NCBI GenBank assembly: GCA_937862815.1
Contig: CALMED010000002.1
Span: 1 to 64,000 of the forward strand
Reading direction: 5' to 3'
DNA length: 64,000 bases
From: an uncultured Chitinophagaceae bacterium
Lineage (GTDB): Bacteria; Bacteroidota; Bacteroidia; Chitinophagales; Chitinophagaceae
Shown: one piece after another, positions 23,240 to 31,499 of the stretch
How positions within the stretch are numbered: position 1 is the stretch's first letter
How the letters are laid out: each line of letters opens with the position of its first letter
Translations under genes and position numbers: made by a program
Notes under the pieces: model-generated
Seen by the model: the letters and a program-made list of their open reading frames with translations, nothing else
Told to the model about the DNA's origin: nothing
Database searches by the model: none

Positions 23240-24136
23240 ATGAAAAAACTACTGCTCCTCTTTTTAATTGTTTTTGTGCAGCAGCTGCAGGCCCAGGTAG
23301 ACAGCCTGGCGGAACAACGGAAGCTGATCGACAGCCTGTATATTGATGAAGTGCAGAGCGACAAGAAAGGAAGAGATAAGGTGCTTCACGCAGAACCCCT
23401 GTTTATTGATCTCATCCGCGACCTGGGCGCCCGCAAAGGCGAGAAGGAGTGGAATTTTGGTTTCGGGCTTAACGACAACAACAAATACGATCTGTACACC
23501 GCGTTGGTGGAATACGAATTTGCTCCGGTGAACCGCCTGGGATTTGAAGTGGAATTACCTTTTTCCTTTTATTATCCCATCAACGGGCAGGCCCGCGACT
23601 CGGTGCCTTCCAGCAAACTCAACAGCCTGAAACTGGCCACCCAGTATTCCTTCTTTGTGTCGGAGAAAATCGCCACGTCCCTCGCCATCGGCTACCTGCA
23701 TGAGTTTGAACTGGCCGAATTCCGCGACTACGGCAATAAGCAGGTTTTCAAGGGTCACCTCCACAATCCCTTTTTCATCGCGGCCAAACGTTGGGGCAAT
23801 AATTACCACACGCTTATTTATGCCGGTCCGCAGGTATTTAAGCCGTATGGAGGGGGCGGCGTGGTAACCACCTGGCAGGTAAATACCAATTTTCATTACA
23901 TGATTCCGGGATCCCGCAATTTTGTGGGGCTGGAGATGAACAAGGAGTGGCACCAAGGTACCTTTTCGATGGTGTTGCGGCCCCAGATGCGGGTGGGCAT
24001 CACCGATAACCTGCTCATTGGCATTGTAAGCGGCATTCCCACCAGCCGTACCGCTGAACGCTTCAGCACCTTTTTCCGCCTTATTTACGAGCCGGGTCAC
24101 CGCCATGTGGTGCATGCCCCCCGGCGCCGGCACTGA
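23240..24136 (+). CDS. Outer-membrane beta-barrel protein, Chitinophagaceae conserved hypothetical
   Basis: A 298-residue exported protein (MKKLLLLFLIVFVQQLQAQ). After a short N-terminal region with HAEPLFIDLIRDLG come alternating amphipathic strands rich in Tyr, Phe and Asn (NNKYDLYTALVEYEFAPVNRLGFEVELPF…), the look of a beta-barrel porin-like protein. The last residues (HRHVVHAPRRRH) are His/Arg-rich rather than ending in the classical aromatic residue. The function is unknown. Its stop TGA shares the palindrome TGATCA with the stop of the convergent gene. Confidence 0.72.
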   Translation: MKKLLLLFLIVFVQQLQAQVDSLAEQRKLIDSLYIDEVQSDKKGRDKVLHAEPLFIDLIRDLGARKGEKEWNFGFGLNDNNKYDLYTALVEYEFAPVNRLGFEVELPFSFYYPINGQARDSVPSSKLNSLKLATQYSFFVSEKIATSLAIGYLHEFELAEFRDYGNKQVFKGHLHNPFFIAAKRWGNNYHTLIYAGPQVFKPYGGGGVVTTWQVNTNFHYMIPGSRNFVGLEMNKEWHQGTFSMVLRPQMRVGITDNLLIGIVSGIPTSRTAERFSTFFRLIYEPGHRHVVHAPRRRH

Positions 24137-24916
24137 TCATTGGCCCATCGGTTTTCCCGGGTAAAATACACTTTGAAAATGAGGGGTATCCAGCACCACC
24201 CAGGGTTGGCGGTTGTGGAGACCCAGATCCCGCAGGTCGGCTGCGAAGGGGTGTTGCGAGGGACCGACTTGCAACCGCAGGTTGTGCCAGAGCCGGAGTT
24301 GCATGGTGCCCCGCACGGCCACCTCGGTGCGCAGCAGCATATTGTTTTGAAACGAATAGGTGATGAGGGGCAGGGGAATAAAAGGGATGGACATCCGCCA
24401 GTTTCCGCCCAACGACAGTATCTGCTCGCCGGTGACGGGGTCTTCCACCGCAACCTGCAGCGAATGTCCCTTGTGCTGGTGGGTGATGGGGGCCACTATT
24501 TTGGGATAGCCCCACAGTTCCCGGCCGGCAAGCATGGAAAAGCGGCTGGTGACGGGAATGTGCAGGATGTACTGGCCCACCCGGCGCCGGTGCAGCGGCC
24601 CCACCAGGTCGGCCCAGTTGCTCCAGGGGGCCTTCGTTCCTGCCGGCAAAGAAGGGATGGCCAGGATCACTTCGTTATAGGCTCCCAGGTTGCTGTCGGT
24701 GTACTTCACCAGGCCCAGTGCCACCATGAACCGGCCGCCCAGTTGCAGCGCCGGCACCAGTCCGGTGCCTTCCAGCTTGCGAAACAGGGGTTCCCGGTCC
24801 GCCGGGAACATACAAACGGTATAGTGAACGTGGCGGAAAAAACAGGGTAGAGGGGCACTGCCTTCTGAGAGGGGTACCTGTTGTTGCGGGTGGTCGAAAA
24901 ATCCGTTCGGCTGCAT
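24137..24916 (-). CDS. Acetoacetate decarboxylase-like protein
   Basis: A 259-residue cytosolic protein of the acetoacetate decarboxylase superfamily. Lys139 in ELWGYPKIVA is at the place of the Schiff-base lysine, and the SNLGAYNEVILAIP and MLRTEVAVRG blocks fit the ADC-like cone fold. True activity is uncertain: many members are decarboxylases, aldolases or dehydratases. ATG 24916 lies 1 nt after the stop of the upstream asparaginase gene, so both are made from one message. The reading further upstream in this frame overlaps asparaginase and is ignored. Confidence 0.85.
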   Translation of the reverse strand: MQPNGFFDHPQQQVPLSEGSAPLPCFFRHVHYTVCMFPADREPLFRKLEGTGLVPALQLGGRFMVALGLVKYTDSNLGAYNEVILAIPSLPAGTKAPWSNWADLVGPLHRRRVGQYILHIPVTSRFSMLAGRELWGYPKIVAPITHQHKGHSLQVAVEDPVTGEQILSLGGNWRMSIPFIPLPLITYSFQNNMLLRTEVAVRGTMQLRLWHNLRLQVGPSQHPFAADLRDLGLHNRQPWVVLDTPHFQSVFYPGKPMGQ

Positions 24917-24917
24917 G

Positions 24918-25412
24918 TTACAGCGGCTTGATTTCCTCAAACATCCCGGTTTGTTTGTTCTTCCGCACATTGTCCCACTGAAAATAGCGCCCGTTCATCG
25001 CCACATACACACCCGGCGGCAGGCTCTGGGCAAAGGCCAGCGCACTACCCAGGTTAAACAGCCCGTCACTACTTCCAAATTTAATGGGGATCATGGCCCC
25101 GGTGAGAACGATGGTCTTGTTGCGGATTCGTTCACCAATCACCCGGGCGGTTTCGCTCATGGTATCGGTGCCGTGGGTGATGACGATGCGGTCTTCTTCG
25201 CAGTGTTCGCACTGGTGAACAATCAGCTCGCGGTCTTCCGCCGTCATCTCCAGGCTGTCCACCATCATCAGCGTGCGGGTTTCCACCGCCACCCGGCAGC
25301 GACCCATTTCCAGCAGGTCGTGTATGTGAGTGTCTTTGAAAAAAAGCTGCCCGGTTATTTCATTGTATTCTTTATCGAAGGTGCCGCCGGTAATGAAGAT
25401 GCGGATGGCCAT
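24918..25412 (-). CDS. Short-form asparaginase domain protein
   Basis: A 164-residue protein holding only the N-terminal domain of type I/II asparaginases: TGGTFDK with catalytic Thr11 and HGTDTM near residue 80, then GAMIPIKFGSSDG. The C-terminal domain of full enzymes (~330 residues) is absent, as in a known group of short bacterial asparaginases. A frame-preserving full-length gene is not present downstream, so this is the natural length. It likely hydrolyses an amide other than free asparagine. It is preceded by the response-regulator terminator and followed immediately by the ADC-like gene. Confidence 0.87.
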   Translation of the reverse strand: MAIRIFITGGTFDKEYNEITGQLFFKDTHIHDLLEMGRCRVAVETRTLMMVDSLEMTAEDRELIVHQCEHCEEDRIVITHGTDTMSETARVIGERIRNKTIVLTGAMIPIKFGSSDGLFNLGSALAFAQSLPPGVYVAMNGRYFQWDNVRKNKQTGMFEEIKPL

Positions 25413-25461
25413 ATGCGGGTTATTTGAGCTGTGAAAATACGCCATGCTGGCCGTAGCCGCT

Positions 25462-25487
25462 AAAAAAAGGAGGGCGCAGCCTCCTTT
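25462..25487 (-). terminator. Terminator of the response-regulator gene
   Basis: On the minus strand, AAGGAGG-CTGCG-CCTCCTT followed by a T run. Confidence 0.8.
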
Positions 25488-25514
25488 CTGTAAAATAACA
25501 TTATGTTCTCCCGG

Positions 25515-26153
25515 TTAAATCACCAGTCCTTCTGCGTTGATGAAGTTCACCAGTGCGGCGCTGTTCTTGAGGTTGAGTTTTTTGAGGATGTTGTGGCGGT
25601 GCACTTCCACGGTTTTGAGGGAGATGTTCAGCTCACTGGAGATTTCCTTTGAGCTCAGCCCGTCCTTGATGTATTTGATGATCTCCAGCTCGCGGCCCGA
25701 CAGGGAGTTGGCACCCGTATGAGATTCTTCTTCAAAGGCCTGTTCGGAAAGAATGGTTTTTACCTCGGAGCAGATGAACCGGTTGCCTTTGCATACTTCC
25801 GCAATGGCTTCAAACATTTCGTGCTGGGGAGAGTTTTTGGTTACATATCCGTGTGCGCCCAGCTTGAGCAGTTTTTTTACGTAAGCCGGCTGCGAGTGCA
25901 TGGACACGCCGATAATTTTACTGGCCGGTGAAAACTTGCGGATCTGCGGAGTGGCTTCAATGCCGTTGATGGGCGACATGTTGATGTCGAGCAGCACCAC
26001 TTTGGGGCGCAACCGGATAGCTTCCGCGATGGCTTCCTCTCCATTGGAGCATTGTGAAATCACTTCAAAGCGGGGATCGCTGTTAAGGATGAAACTCCAG
26101 GTTTCACGGATCAGCTTATGGTCGTCTGCAATCAGGATTGAAATTTTTTCCAT
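25515..26153 (-). CDS. NarL/LuxR-type response regulator
   Basis: A 212-residue two-component regulator. The receiver domain has the acidic pair near DDHK and the phosphoacceptor Asp56 (VVLLDINMS), with the switch residues and Lys in YVTKNSP. The C-terminal LuxR-type helix-turn-helix is LSGRELEIIKYIKDGLSSKEISSELNISLKTVEVHRHNILKKL. ATG 26153 is chosen; upstream codons are not conserved. It is divergent from a soluble histidine kinase 378 bp away, its most likely partner. No cognate target is visible. Confidence 0.92.
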   Translation of the reverse strand: MEKISILIADDHKLIRETWSFILNSDPRFEVISQCSNGEEAIAEAIRLRPKVVLLDINMSPINGIEATPQIRKFSPASKIIGVSMHSQPAYVKKLLKLGAHGYVTKNSPQHEMFEAIAEVCKGNRFICSEVKTILSEQAFEEESHTGANSLSGRELEIIKYIKDGLSSKEISSELNISLKTVEVHRHNILKKLNLKNSAALVNFINAEGLVI

Positions 26154-26531
26154 CAGGATTTTTTTAAGGTTACTGTGCAAGCGGGGTGTTTTTTACGGCA
26201 GGATGAAGCTGTGGTAGGCAACAAGTGAATGGGTGTTGCCAGTCCTTTGGAAAAGGCAATGCCGGTAAGCAGTATGAAAGGGTTGCAGCACACAGGAATT
26301 GGAATGAAGTATAAATGTAGTAGAGTTCCACAAATAGAGCAAGGACTCTGCCCTTTTGGGGTAAAAGATTACCCGGTTATGACAGGAACTTCTGTTAATT
26401 TAGATAGAAACACTTAGTCGCCCGGCCCTTTTTGACGCCAGGTTTCCCCCTGCTTAAAGTGATGTTTAACTGCCGCTTATACGGTAAAATTTCTTAATCT
26501 TGGTGTTTCAAACGGTGAAACAATACGTTGT
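26154..26531. other. 378-bp divergent intergenic region between response regulator and histidine kinase
   Basis: No gene is seen. It contains two short inverted repeats: GGGTAA…TTACCC (about 26358-26374) and a perfect GTTTCA-AACGG-TGAAAC (26505-26521), the latter 10 nt before the kinase ATG. A TAATCTTG box precedes it. It probably holds the promoters and operators of both signalling genes. Confidence 0.55.
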
Positions 26532-28145
26532 ATGCCATCCACTCTTAACGGTACCATCCTGCAGGCCGTATGCGACCAGTTGCCCCTTTCGGTAGGGGTG
26601 GTGGACCTTGAAAATTTACAGCTGGAGTACCTCAATGCCAGGGCCCGGGAGACCTATGCCTGTACGCTCACTGATCCTTTCCGCGACTTTCTGTGCGAGC
26701 GGTTCCAGGTGGGGCGCGACCTGGTACAGAACTGGAAGAAGCAGTTGGACGCCGGGCTGGCTGTGCAGAAAACCCTGCAACAACCCGGGGTGGCCGGCGG
26801 ATGGACCCGCCTTGAACTGGAACCGCTGGCAGCGCATCCCGGCAAGGCCTTGCTCAAGATAACCGATATGAGCGGTTCGGTGCGTACGGAAGAAAACCTG
26901 CTGCGGGAGATCCAGAAATTTGAAGCGTTGTTTAACTATGCCTCCATGGGCATCATCCTGGTGAACAGCGCCGGCGAAATTGTATTGTCCAACCCCTTTT
27001 CCAACAAACAGTTTGGTTATGGCGCCGGCGAATTGCTGGGCAAGAAAATAGAGGCGCTGATCCCCCTGCGCTTCCGGCAGGGGCACGAAGGTCATCGGGA
27101 ACGCTACAACAAAGAGCCGGAGAGCCGTTCCATGGGGTCCGGCCTGGAATTGTTTGCCTTGAAGAAAGACGGGGGAGAGTTCCCGGTACAGATCAGCCTC
27201 GGTCATTTCGAAAACGAAGAGGGTAAGTTTACACTGGCTTTCATTTTTGACGATTCCGAGCGCAAGGCCAATGAGCAGGCCATCATCCGCCAGAAAGAGG
27301 AGATGGCCCGGGTGAACGCCAAGATGAAGCAACTGAACGAACTGCTCGAATTCAAAGTGGCCGAGCGCACCCAGATGCTCCAGGAAACGCTGAAGGAACT
27401 GGAGCAGAGCCGCGACAACCTGACCCATGCGCTGGAAAAGGAAAAACAGCTCAACGACATGAAGAGCCGCTTTGTGTCCATGGCCTCGCATGAGTTCCGC
27501 ACGCCGCTGAGCACCATCCTGTCGTCCATCACGTTGTTGTCTAAGTACATCACCACCGAAGACCAGCCCAAGCGGGAAAAGCACATTGACCGCATCAAGG
27601 CCTCGGTGACCAACCTCACGGATATTCTGAATGAGTTCCTGTCGCTGGGCCGCATTGAAGACGGCAAGGTGGAGCCCAAGTGGACCGAGTTTTCCCTGCC
27701 CGAGCTGGTGCAGTCGGTCATCCGCCAGATGGAGCCCCTCCGCAAAAACGGACAGCACCTGCGTCATGAGCATGCCGGCAGCTCCCACCTGGTACTGGAT
27801 CCCGGACTGCTGAAAAACGTTTTCATCAACCTCATCAGCAATGCATTGAAGTTTTCGCCGGAGAAGGCCGTGATTTCCATCCATACAGACATCCAGAACG
27901 ACGATATCGTCATCCGCGTGAAAGACCAGGGGCTGGGCATTTCCCAGGAAGACCAGCAACACCTGTTTGAGCGGTTTTTCCGTGGAGCCAATGTCACCAA
28001 CATCCAGGGCACCGGTCTCGGGCTGCACATCGTAAGCCGCTATGTGCAGCTGATGAACGGCAGCATCAGCTGCAGCAGCGAGCTGGAGCAGGGTACGGAG
28101 TTCACCGTTCGTTTCAAGCAACATAAATTTGATTATCCCTCCTGA
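26532..28145 (+). CDS. Soluble PAS-domain sensor histidine kinase
   Basis: A 537-residue kinase with no membrane segment or signal peptide. Two PAS-like modules come first (about 10-115, and a clearer one ~130-245: FEALFNYASMGIILVNSAGEIVLSN…), then a coiled-coil (~250-310) and a HisKA domain with His320 (ASHEFRTPLS). The ATPase follows with its N box (LLKNVFINLISNALKFSP), G1 (VKDQGLGIS) and G2 (GTGLGLHIV). A cytoplasmic signal such as redox state or a metabolite is implied. A receiver-cNMP-HTH protein lies 59 bp downstream and a NarL-type regulator is divergent, so one kinase may serve two outputs. Confidence 0.93.
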   Translation: MPSTLNGTILQAVCDQLPLSVGVVDLENLQLEYLNARARETYACTLTDPFRDFLCERFQVGRDLVQNWKKQLDAGLAVQKTLQQPGVAGGWTRLELEPLAAHPGKALLKITDMSGSVRTEENLLREIQKFEALFNYASMGIILVNSAGEIVLSNPFSNKQFGYGAGELLGKKIEALIPLRFRQGHEGHRERYNKEPESRSMGSGLELFALKKDGGEFPVQISLGHFENEEGKFTLAFIFDDSERKANEQAIIRQKEEMARVNAKMKQLNELLEFKVAERTQMLQETLKELEQSRDNLTHALEKEKQLNDMKSRFVSMASHEFRTPLSTILSSITLLSKYITTEDQPKREKHIDRIKASVTNLTDILNEFLSLGRIEDGKVEPKWTEFSLPELVQSVIRQMEPLRKNGQHLRHEHAGSSHLVLDPGLLKNVFINLISNALKFSPEKAVISIHTDIQNDDIVIRVKDQGLGISQEDQQHLFERFFRGANVTNIQGTGLGLHIVSRYVQLMNGSISCSSELEQGTEFTVRFKQHKFDYPS

Positions 28146-28204
28146 CGCGGCCCCCGCTTGGAAAGATTATTTTATCTTGCAGCATCTCATTTAAACAACG
28201 CAGC

Positions 28205-29263
28205 ATGAAGACCATTCTCCTGATCGAAGACAATGCCGATATCCGCGAAAACACCTCCGAGATCCTGGAGCTGGCCGGGTACAAGGTGTTTACCGCCGAA
28301 AACGGCAAGCTGGGTCTGGAGCAGGCCATGGCACACAAGCCCGACCTTATCATTTGCGACATCATGATGCCCGTGCTGGATGGCTACGGCGTGCTGCACG
28401 TTTTACAGAAGAACGACGAGCTCCGGTTTGTGCCTTTTATTTTCCTGAGTGCCAAGAGCGAACGCACCGATCTGCGCAAGGGCATGGAAATGGGGGCCGA
28501 TGATTACATCACCAAACCCTTTACCGAAACCGAACTGCTGAGTGCCATTGAAAGCCGGCTCCGCAAAACCGAAATGCTGCAGCAGGAGATGCCCGGGGGC
28601 CTGGAAGGCTGGAGCCGCATGGTGGAGTCGGTTACCGGCAAGGATCCGCTGGCCGCCCTGCGGGAAGACCGCAACGTGAACAAGTACAAGAAGAAGCAGG
28701 TGGTGTATTCCGAAGGCAACCATCCCGGCCGCCTGTATTATATCCTCAAGGGCAAGGTTAAAACCTTCAAGACCAACGATGACGGCAAGGAACTCACCAT
28801 CGGGCTCTACAACCAGGGCGATTTCCTGGGCTACATCCCCCTGCTCGAAAATGAACCTTACAAGGAAACGGCCGAAGCCATGGAAGACAGCGAACTGGCC
28901 ATCATCCCCCGCAGTGATTTTGAAGAGTTGCTCAACAACAACCGGGAAGTGTCGCAGCGCCTGATCCGGCTGCTGGCCAATAACATTACCGAGAAAGAAA
29001 ATCAGTTGCTGGGACTGGCTTACAACAGCCTCCGTAAGCGGGTGGCCGAGGCCCTGCTTACACTGATGAAAAAATACAAGGAGCCCGGCAAGGAAAAATT
29101 TGCCATTCACATCTCACGGGAAGACCTGGCCAATATTGCCGCCACGGCCACGGAAAGCCTCATCCGCACCCTGAGCGATTTCCGCTCGGAGAAACTGATT
29201 GACATCAAGGAAGGGAATATTGTTATCCTGAACGAGAAGAAGCTGCAGGATATGATCAACTGA
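28205..29263 (+). CDS. Receiver domain fused to a Crp/Fnr-type regulator
   Basis: A 352-residue fusion: CheY-like receiver (1-125; Asp52 in IICDIMMP, Lys in YITKPFTE), a linker, a cyclic-nucleotide-binding beta-barrel (~155-245; VVYSEGNHPGRLYYILKGKVKTF…) and a Crp-type winged helix (~265-345; ISREDLANIAATATESLIRTLSDF). The effector pocket lacks an obvious cAMP-binding RxS, so control is probably by phosphorylation and perhaps another ligand. It lies downstream of the PAS kinase and 1.2 kb from the cbb3 operon, whose upstream region has a Crp/Fnr-like palindrome; control of that operon is an inference. It overlaps the convergent gene by 8 bp. Confidence 0.92.
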   Translation: MKTILLIEDNADIRENTSEILELAGYKVFTAENGKLGLEQAMAHKPDLIICDIMMPVLDGYGVLHVLQKNDELRFVPFIFLSAKSERTDLRKGMEMGADDYITKPFTETELLSAIESRLRKTEMLQQEMPGGLEGWSRMVESVTGKDPLAALREDRNVNKYKKKQVVYSEGNHPGRLYYILKGKVKTFKTNDDGKELTIGLYNQGDFLGYIPLLENEPYKETAEAMEDSELAIIPRSDFEELLNNNREVSQRLIRLLANNITEKENQLLGLAYNSLRKRVAEALLTLMKKYKEPGKEKFAIHISREDLANIAATATESLIRTLSDFRSEKLIDIKEGNIVILNEKKLQDMIN

Positions 29264-29669
29264 CCGGGGGCGTTTCCGGGTCGGCCTGCATTACGTGGTG
29301 CGCCACGTAATCGCTGAAGGCTTTTTTCATGTTAAAAAAGTCGGTTTCCACATAATCCATCTGGCGGCGTAACTGTTCCTGCGCCGTGATAATTTCATCT
29401 TTAAGGGGGTGGCCTTCGAAGAGGTATTCGCTGGCCAGGCGCTTTTCCTGCAGCTGGATGTCGTGCTTCAGCAGGTCAATGGCCTCTTCGTTCATCAGGA
29501 TTTTATTCTGGTAATGCTCCGCCCACTCCAGCACGTCGTGGGAGTTGTAGATGTCCACCACCTTGCTGAGCCGGTTCTTCATGAATACGTTCTCCTGCTC
29601 CATGTAGTCGAGGGTACGGAGCCAGGTGGAATTCTCCTGGTGAAATATTTCCAATTTACGCTTCGGCAT
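29256..29669 (-). CDS. Conserved hypothetical coiled-coil protein
   Basis: A 137-residue, highly charged, all-helical protein with heptad-like Leu/Ile spacing (WLRTLDYMEQENVFMKNRL… and EAIDLLKHDIQLQEKRL). There is no signal peptide, cysteine or known motif. Its 3' end overlaps the receiver-Crp gene by 8 bp on the opposite strand. Small helical proteins like this accompany stress genes in Bacteroidota, but no function can be assigned. Confidence 0.7.
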   Translation of the reverse strand: MPKRKLEIFHQENSTWLRTLDYMEQENVFMKNRLSKVVDIYNSHDVLEWAEHYQNKILMNEEAIDLLKHDIQLQEKRLASEYLFEGHPLKDEIITAQEQLRRQMDYVETDFFNMKKAFSDYVAHHVMQADPETPPVS

Positions 29670-29711
29670 TTTTATGCGGTTTCAGGTCTGTCACAGATTC
29701 TCTTTCTTACT

Positions 29712-29742
29712 AAAAGCCCCCTGTCGTTGATGTGGCAGGGGG
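29712..29742 (-). terminator. Terminator of the Hsp20 gene
   Basis: On the minus strand, CCCCCTG and CAGGGGGC arms flank a ~12-nt loop and are followed by TTTTAG. Confidence 0.6.
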
Positions 29743-29754
29743 TGGAAACTGCGC

Positions 29755-30201
29755 TTACCGTATTTCAATTTTTTTGTGTGGCGGTGCTTTCGCATCCGCC
29801 AGTTTCGGCAGCATCAGTTTTAATTCCCCGTTTTCGTAGCGGGCTTCAATTTTGTCGGCCATTACGTTGTCCGGCAAAGTAAACGTGCGGGAAAAAGAAG
29901 TGAAGTTGTACTCCTTGCGGGTGAACTTTTCATCTTTCTCCTCTTTTTGGGTGCTCTTCTCGGCGCTGATGGTAATCAGATTGCCATCAACGTCAATTTT
30001 GAAGTCTTCCTTCTGCAAACCCGGTGCGGCCAGTGTGATTTTGAAATTGCCGTCGGCCTCCGTTACGTTTACAGCTGGTACGGTTGAAACTTTGTCCCAA
30101 CCCATGTCAAACCACTCTCTCCATGGCTTGAAGAAGTCGTCAAACAACGTTGGGAAGGTTTCCATGCGTTTAACCGGCATGTTCCCGTTGTTCATAACCA
30201 T
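29755..30201 (-). CDS. Hsp20/alpha-crystallin small heat-shock protein
   Basis: A 148-residue ATP-independent holdase chaperone. The alpha-crystallin domain runs from VPAVNVTEADGNFKITLAAPGLQKEDFKI to the end, with the conserved ARYENGELKLMLPK stretch, and a short N-terminal arm (FPTLFDDFFKPWREWF). ATG 30201 (or 30195) is preferred to the TTG at 30231. It sits 98 bp after the last gene of the cbb3 operon and has its own terminator. A promoter was not clear. Confidence 0.93.
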   Translation of the reverse strand: MVMNNGNMPVKRMETFPTLFDDFFKPWREWFDMGWDKVSTVPAVNVTEADGNFKITLAAPGLQKEDFKIDVDGNLITISAEKSTQKEEKDEKFTRKEYNFTSFSRTFTLPDNVMADKIEARYENGELKLMLPKLADAKAPPHKKIEIR

Positions 30202-30299
30202 TTTTTTAATGTGAAAGAATGTTGTGAGCAACTACAAAATTGTAAGATTGCCCGGCATTTATCCATAATCTTCGTCACCGCAGGCGCTGATTTTCGTCA

Positions 30300-31016
30300 T
30301 CAGGAGGGTTTGGTGCAGCAGGCCGGCGTTTTTTCCTTGCCCTCCATCGCCGGGCTGAGGTAGGGGATGCCCAGGCTCAACCCTCTCAGGATCAGCAGCA
30401 TGGCCATCACCGCCATGAAGGCGGGCACAGCCCTGCGCAGCCGGGTGCGGATGCCCTGCCGCATGAAGTTTCCAAACAGGCTGATGCCAAACATGGCCGG
30501 CAGGGTGCCCAGGCCAAAAAAGGCCATGAAGAGCGCCCCGTGCAGGGCTTGGCCGGTAGCCACCGCCGATGCCAGCGCCAGGTACACCAGTCCGCAGGGT
30601 AACAGGCCGTTGAGCAGCCCGATCACAAACAGCGTTCCCTGCGCTTTGGAGGAGAAGAGCTGTCCCATCCGGAACCGCAGGTCAAGAAATAATCCATTGA
30701 GCAGCCGGGCCACGCGGCTCTCGCTGCCGTAATCTTTGGGGATGACGATGTACACCAGGATGAGCAGACCCATGATGAGGGATATCCAGCGCTGGGCGCC
30801 GGCAAAGGACATCGTCTGCCCCAGCAGCCCGAAGGCCAGTCCGGCGGTGGCATAGGTGGTCACCCGCCCCAGGTTGTACAACAGGGCGCCGGTCAGCTTG
30901 CCGGCCAGCCGGTGGTGCTGGATGGGGAGGGACAGGGCCAGCGGACCGCACATGCCCAGGCAGTGCAGGCTGCCAATGAGCCCCATGGTAAACGCGATGG
31001 TGATAACGGTGGTCAT
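30300..31016 (-). CDS. Sulfite exporter TauE/SafE-type membrane protein of the cbb3 cluster
   Basis: A 238-residue protein with six membrane helices of the DsbD_2/SafE family. The first helix carries LHCLGMCGP with two cysteines able to bind copper or cycle as a disulfide; a later helix has LLPCGLVYLAL, and the C-terminus ends with CCTKPS. In many Bacteroidota this gene closes the cco operon and is thought to help copper or heme maturation of the cbb3 oxidase. It begins 4 nt after the ccoH stop, so it is the operon's last gene. Confidence 0.85.
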   Translation of the reverse strand: MTTVITIAFTMGLIGSLHCLGMCGPLALSLPIQHHRLAGKLTGALLYNLGRVTTYATAGLAFGLLGQTMSFAGAQRWISLIMGLLILVYIVIPKDYGSESRVARLLNGLFLDLRFRMGQLFSSKAQGTLFVIGLLNGLLPCGLVYLALASAVATGQALHGALFMAFFGLGTLPAMFGISLFGNFMRQGIRTRLRRAVPAFMAVMAMLLILRGLSLGIPYLSPAMEGKEKTPACCTKPS

Positions 31017-31020
31017 GCGC

Positions 31021-31455
31021 TCAGAGAAAGACGGTTTCTTCGTGGTAATAGGTGGTGTCGTTCACTTTCCAGCTCAGCTTCAGCTTGTGCAGCCCCGTGT
31101 TGCCCGGTGGAAGGGCCACACTCAGCAGTTCGTTGGCCTGCCCGGTGAAGGGTTGGCGCAGGTCTTTTTTGGCATTGGCCGGGTAGTAGAGGTGCACTTC
31201 CCCCTGTACGGGCTGGCTGTTGAAATCGCCGGGGAAGCGGATCTGCAGCTGACCGCCCGTCACCTGCACCTGTACGGGTTCCGACAGCCGCGCCGTGCGG
31301 TTGCTCTCGTCAATGCGGGTCTGGTATTTGAGTTCTTCTTCGTAGTAGTTTTTTTCCACCAGGTCGAAGGACTCGTTGCTGGCCTTGAACACCAGGAACA
31401 TAATGCCGGCCACAAAGGCCAGGTAAGCGAATAAGATTTTGTAACCCCAACTCAT
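31021..31455 (-). CDS. ccoH: FixH/CcoH family protein
   Basis: A 144-residue protein with one N-terminal membrane helix (ILFAYLAFVAGIMFLVFKAS) and a periplasmic immunoglobulin-like domain rich in beta strands (VQVQVTGGQLQIRFP…). It is required for assembly or stability of cbb3 oxidase in other bacteria. Located between ccoG and the SafE-like gene in the same operon. Confidence 0.88.
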   Translation of the reverse strand: MSWGYKILFAYLAFVAGIMFLVFKASNESFDLVEKNYYEEELKYQTRIDESNRTARLSEPVQVQVTGGQLQIRFPGDFNSQPVQGEVHLYYPANAKKDLRQPFTGQANELLSVALPPGNTGLHKLKLSWKVNDTTYYHEETVFL

Positions 31456-31499
31456 AGTATCAATGATTTATTTCGTTTACAGTATACCGTTCTTCCGGC

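Noticed and set aside
24918..25412. Truncated asparaginase pseudogene
   Set aside because: The short form is a known natural length, its catalytic motifs are intact, and no remnant of the missing domain lies downstream.
29256..29263. Frameshift suspicion where the receiver-Crp gene overlaps the convergent coiled-coil gene
   Set aside because: Both frames have normal ends; an 8-bp tail overlap of convergent genes is ordinary.
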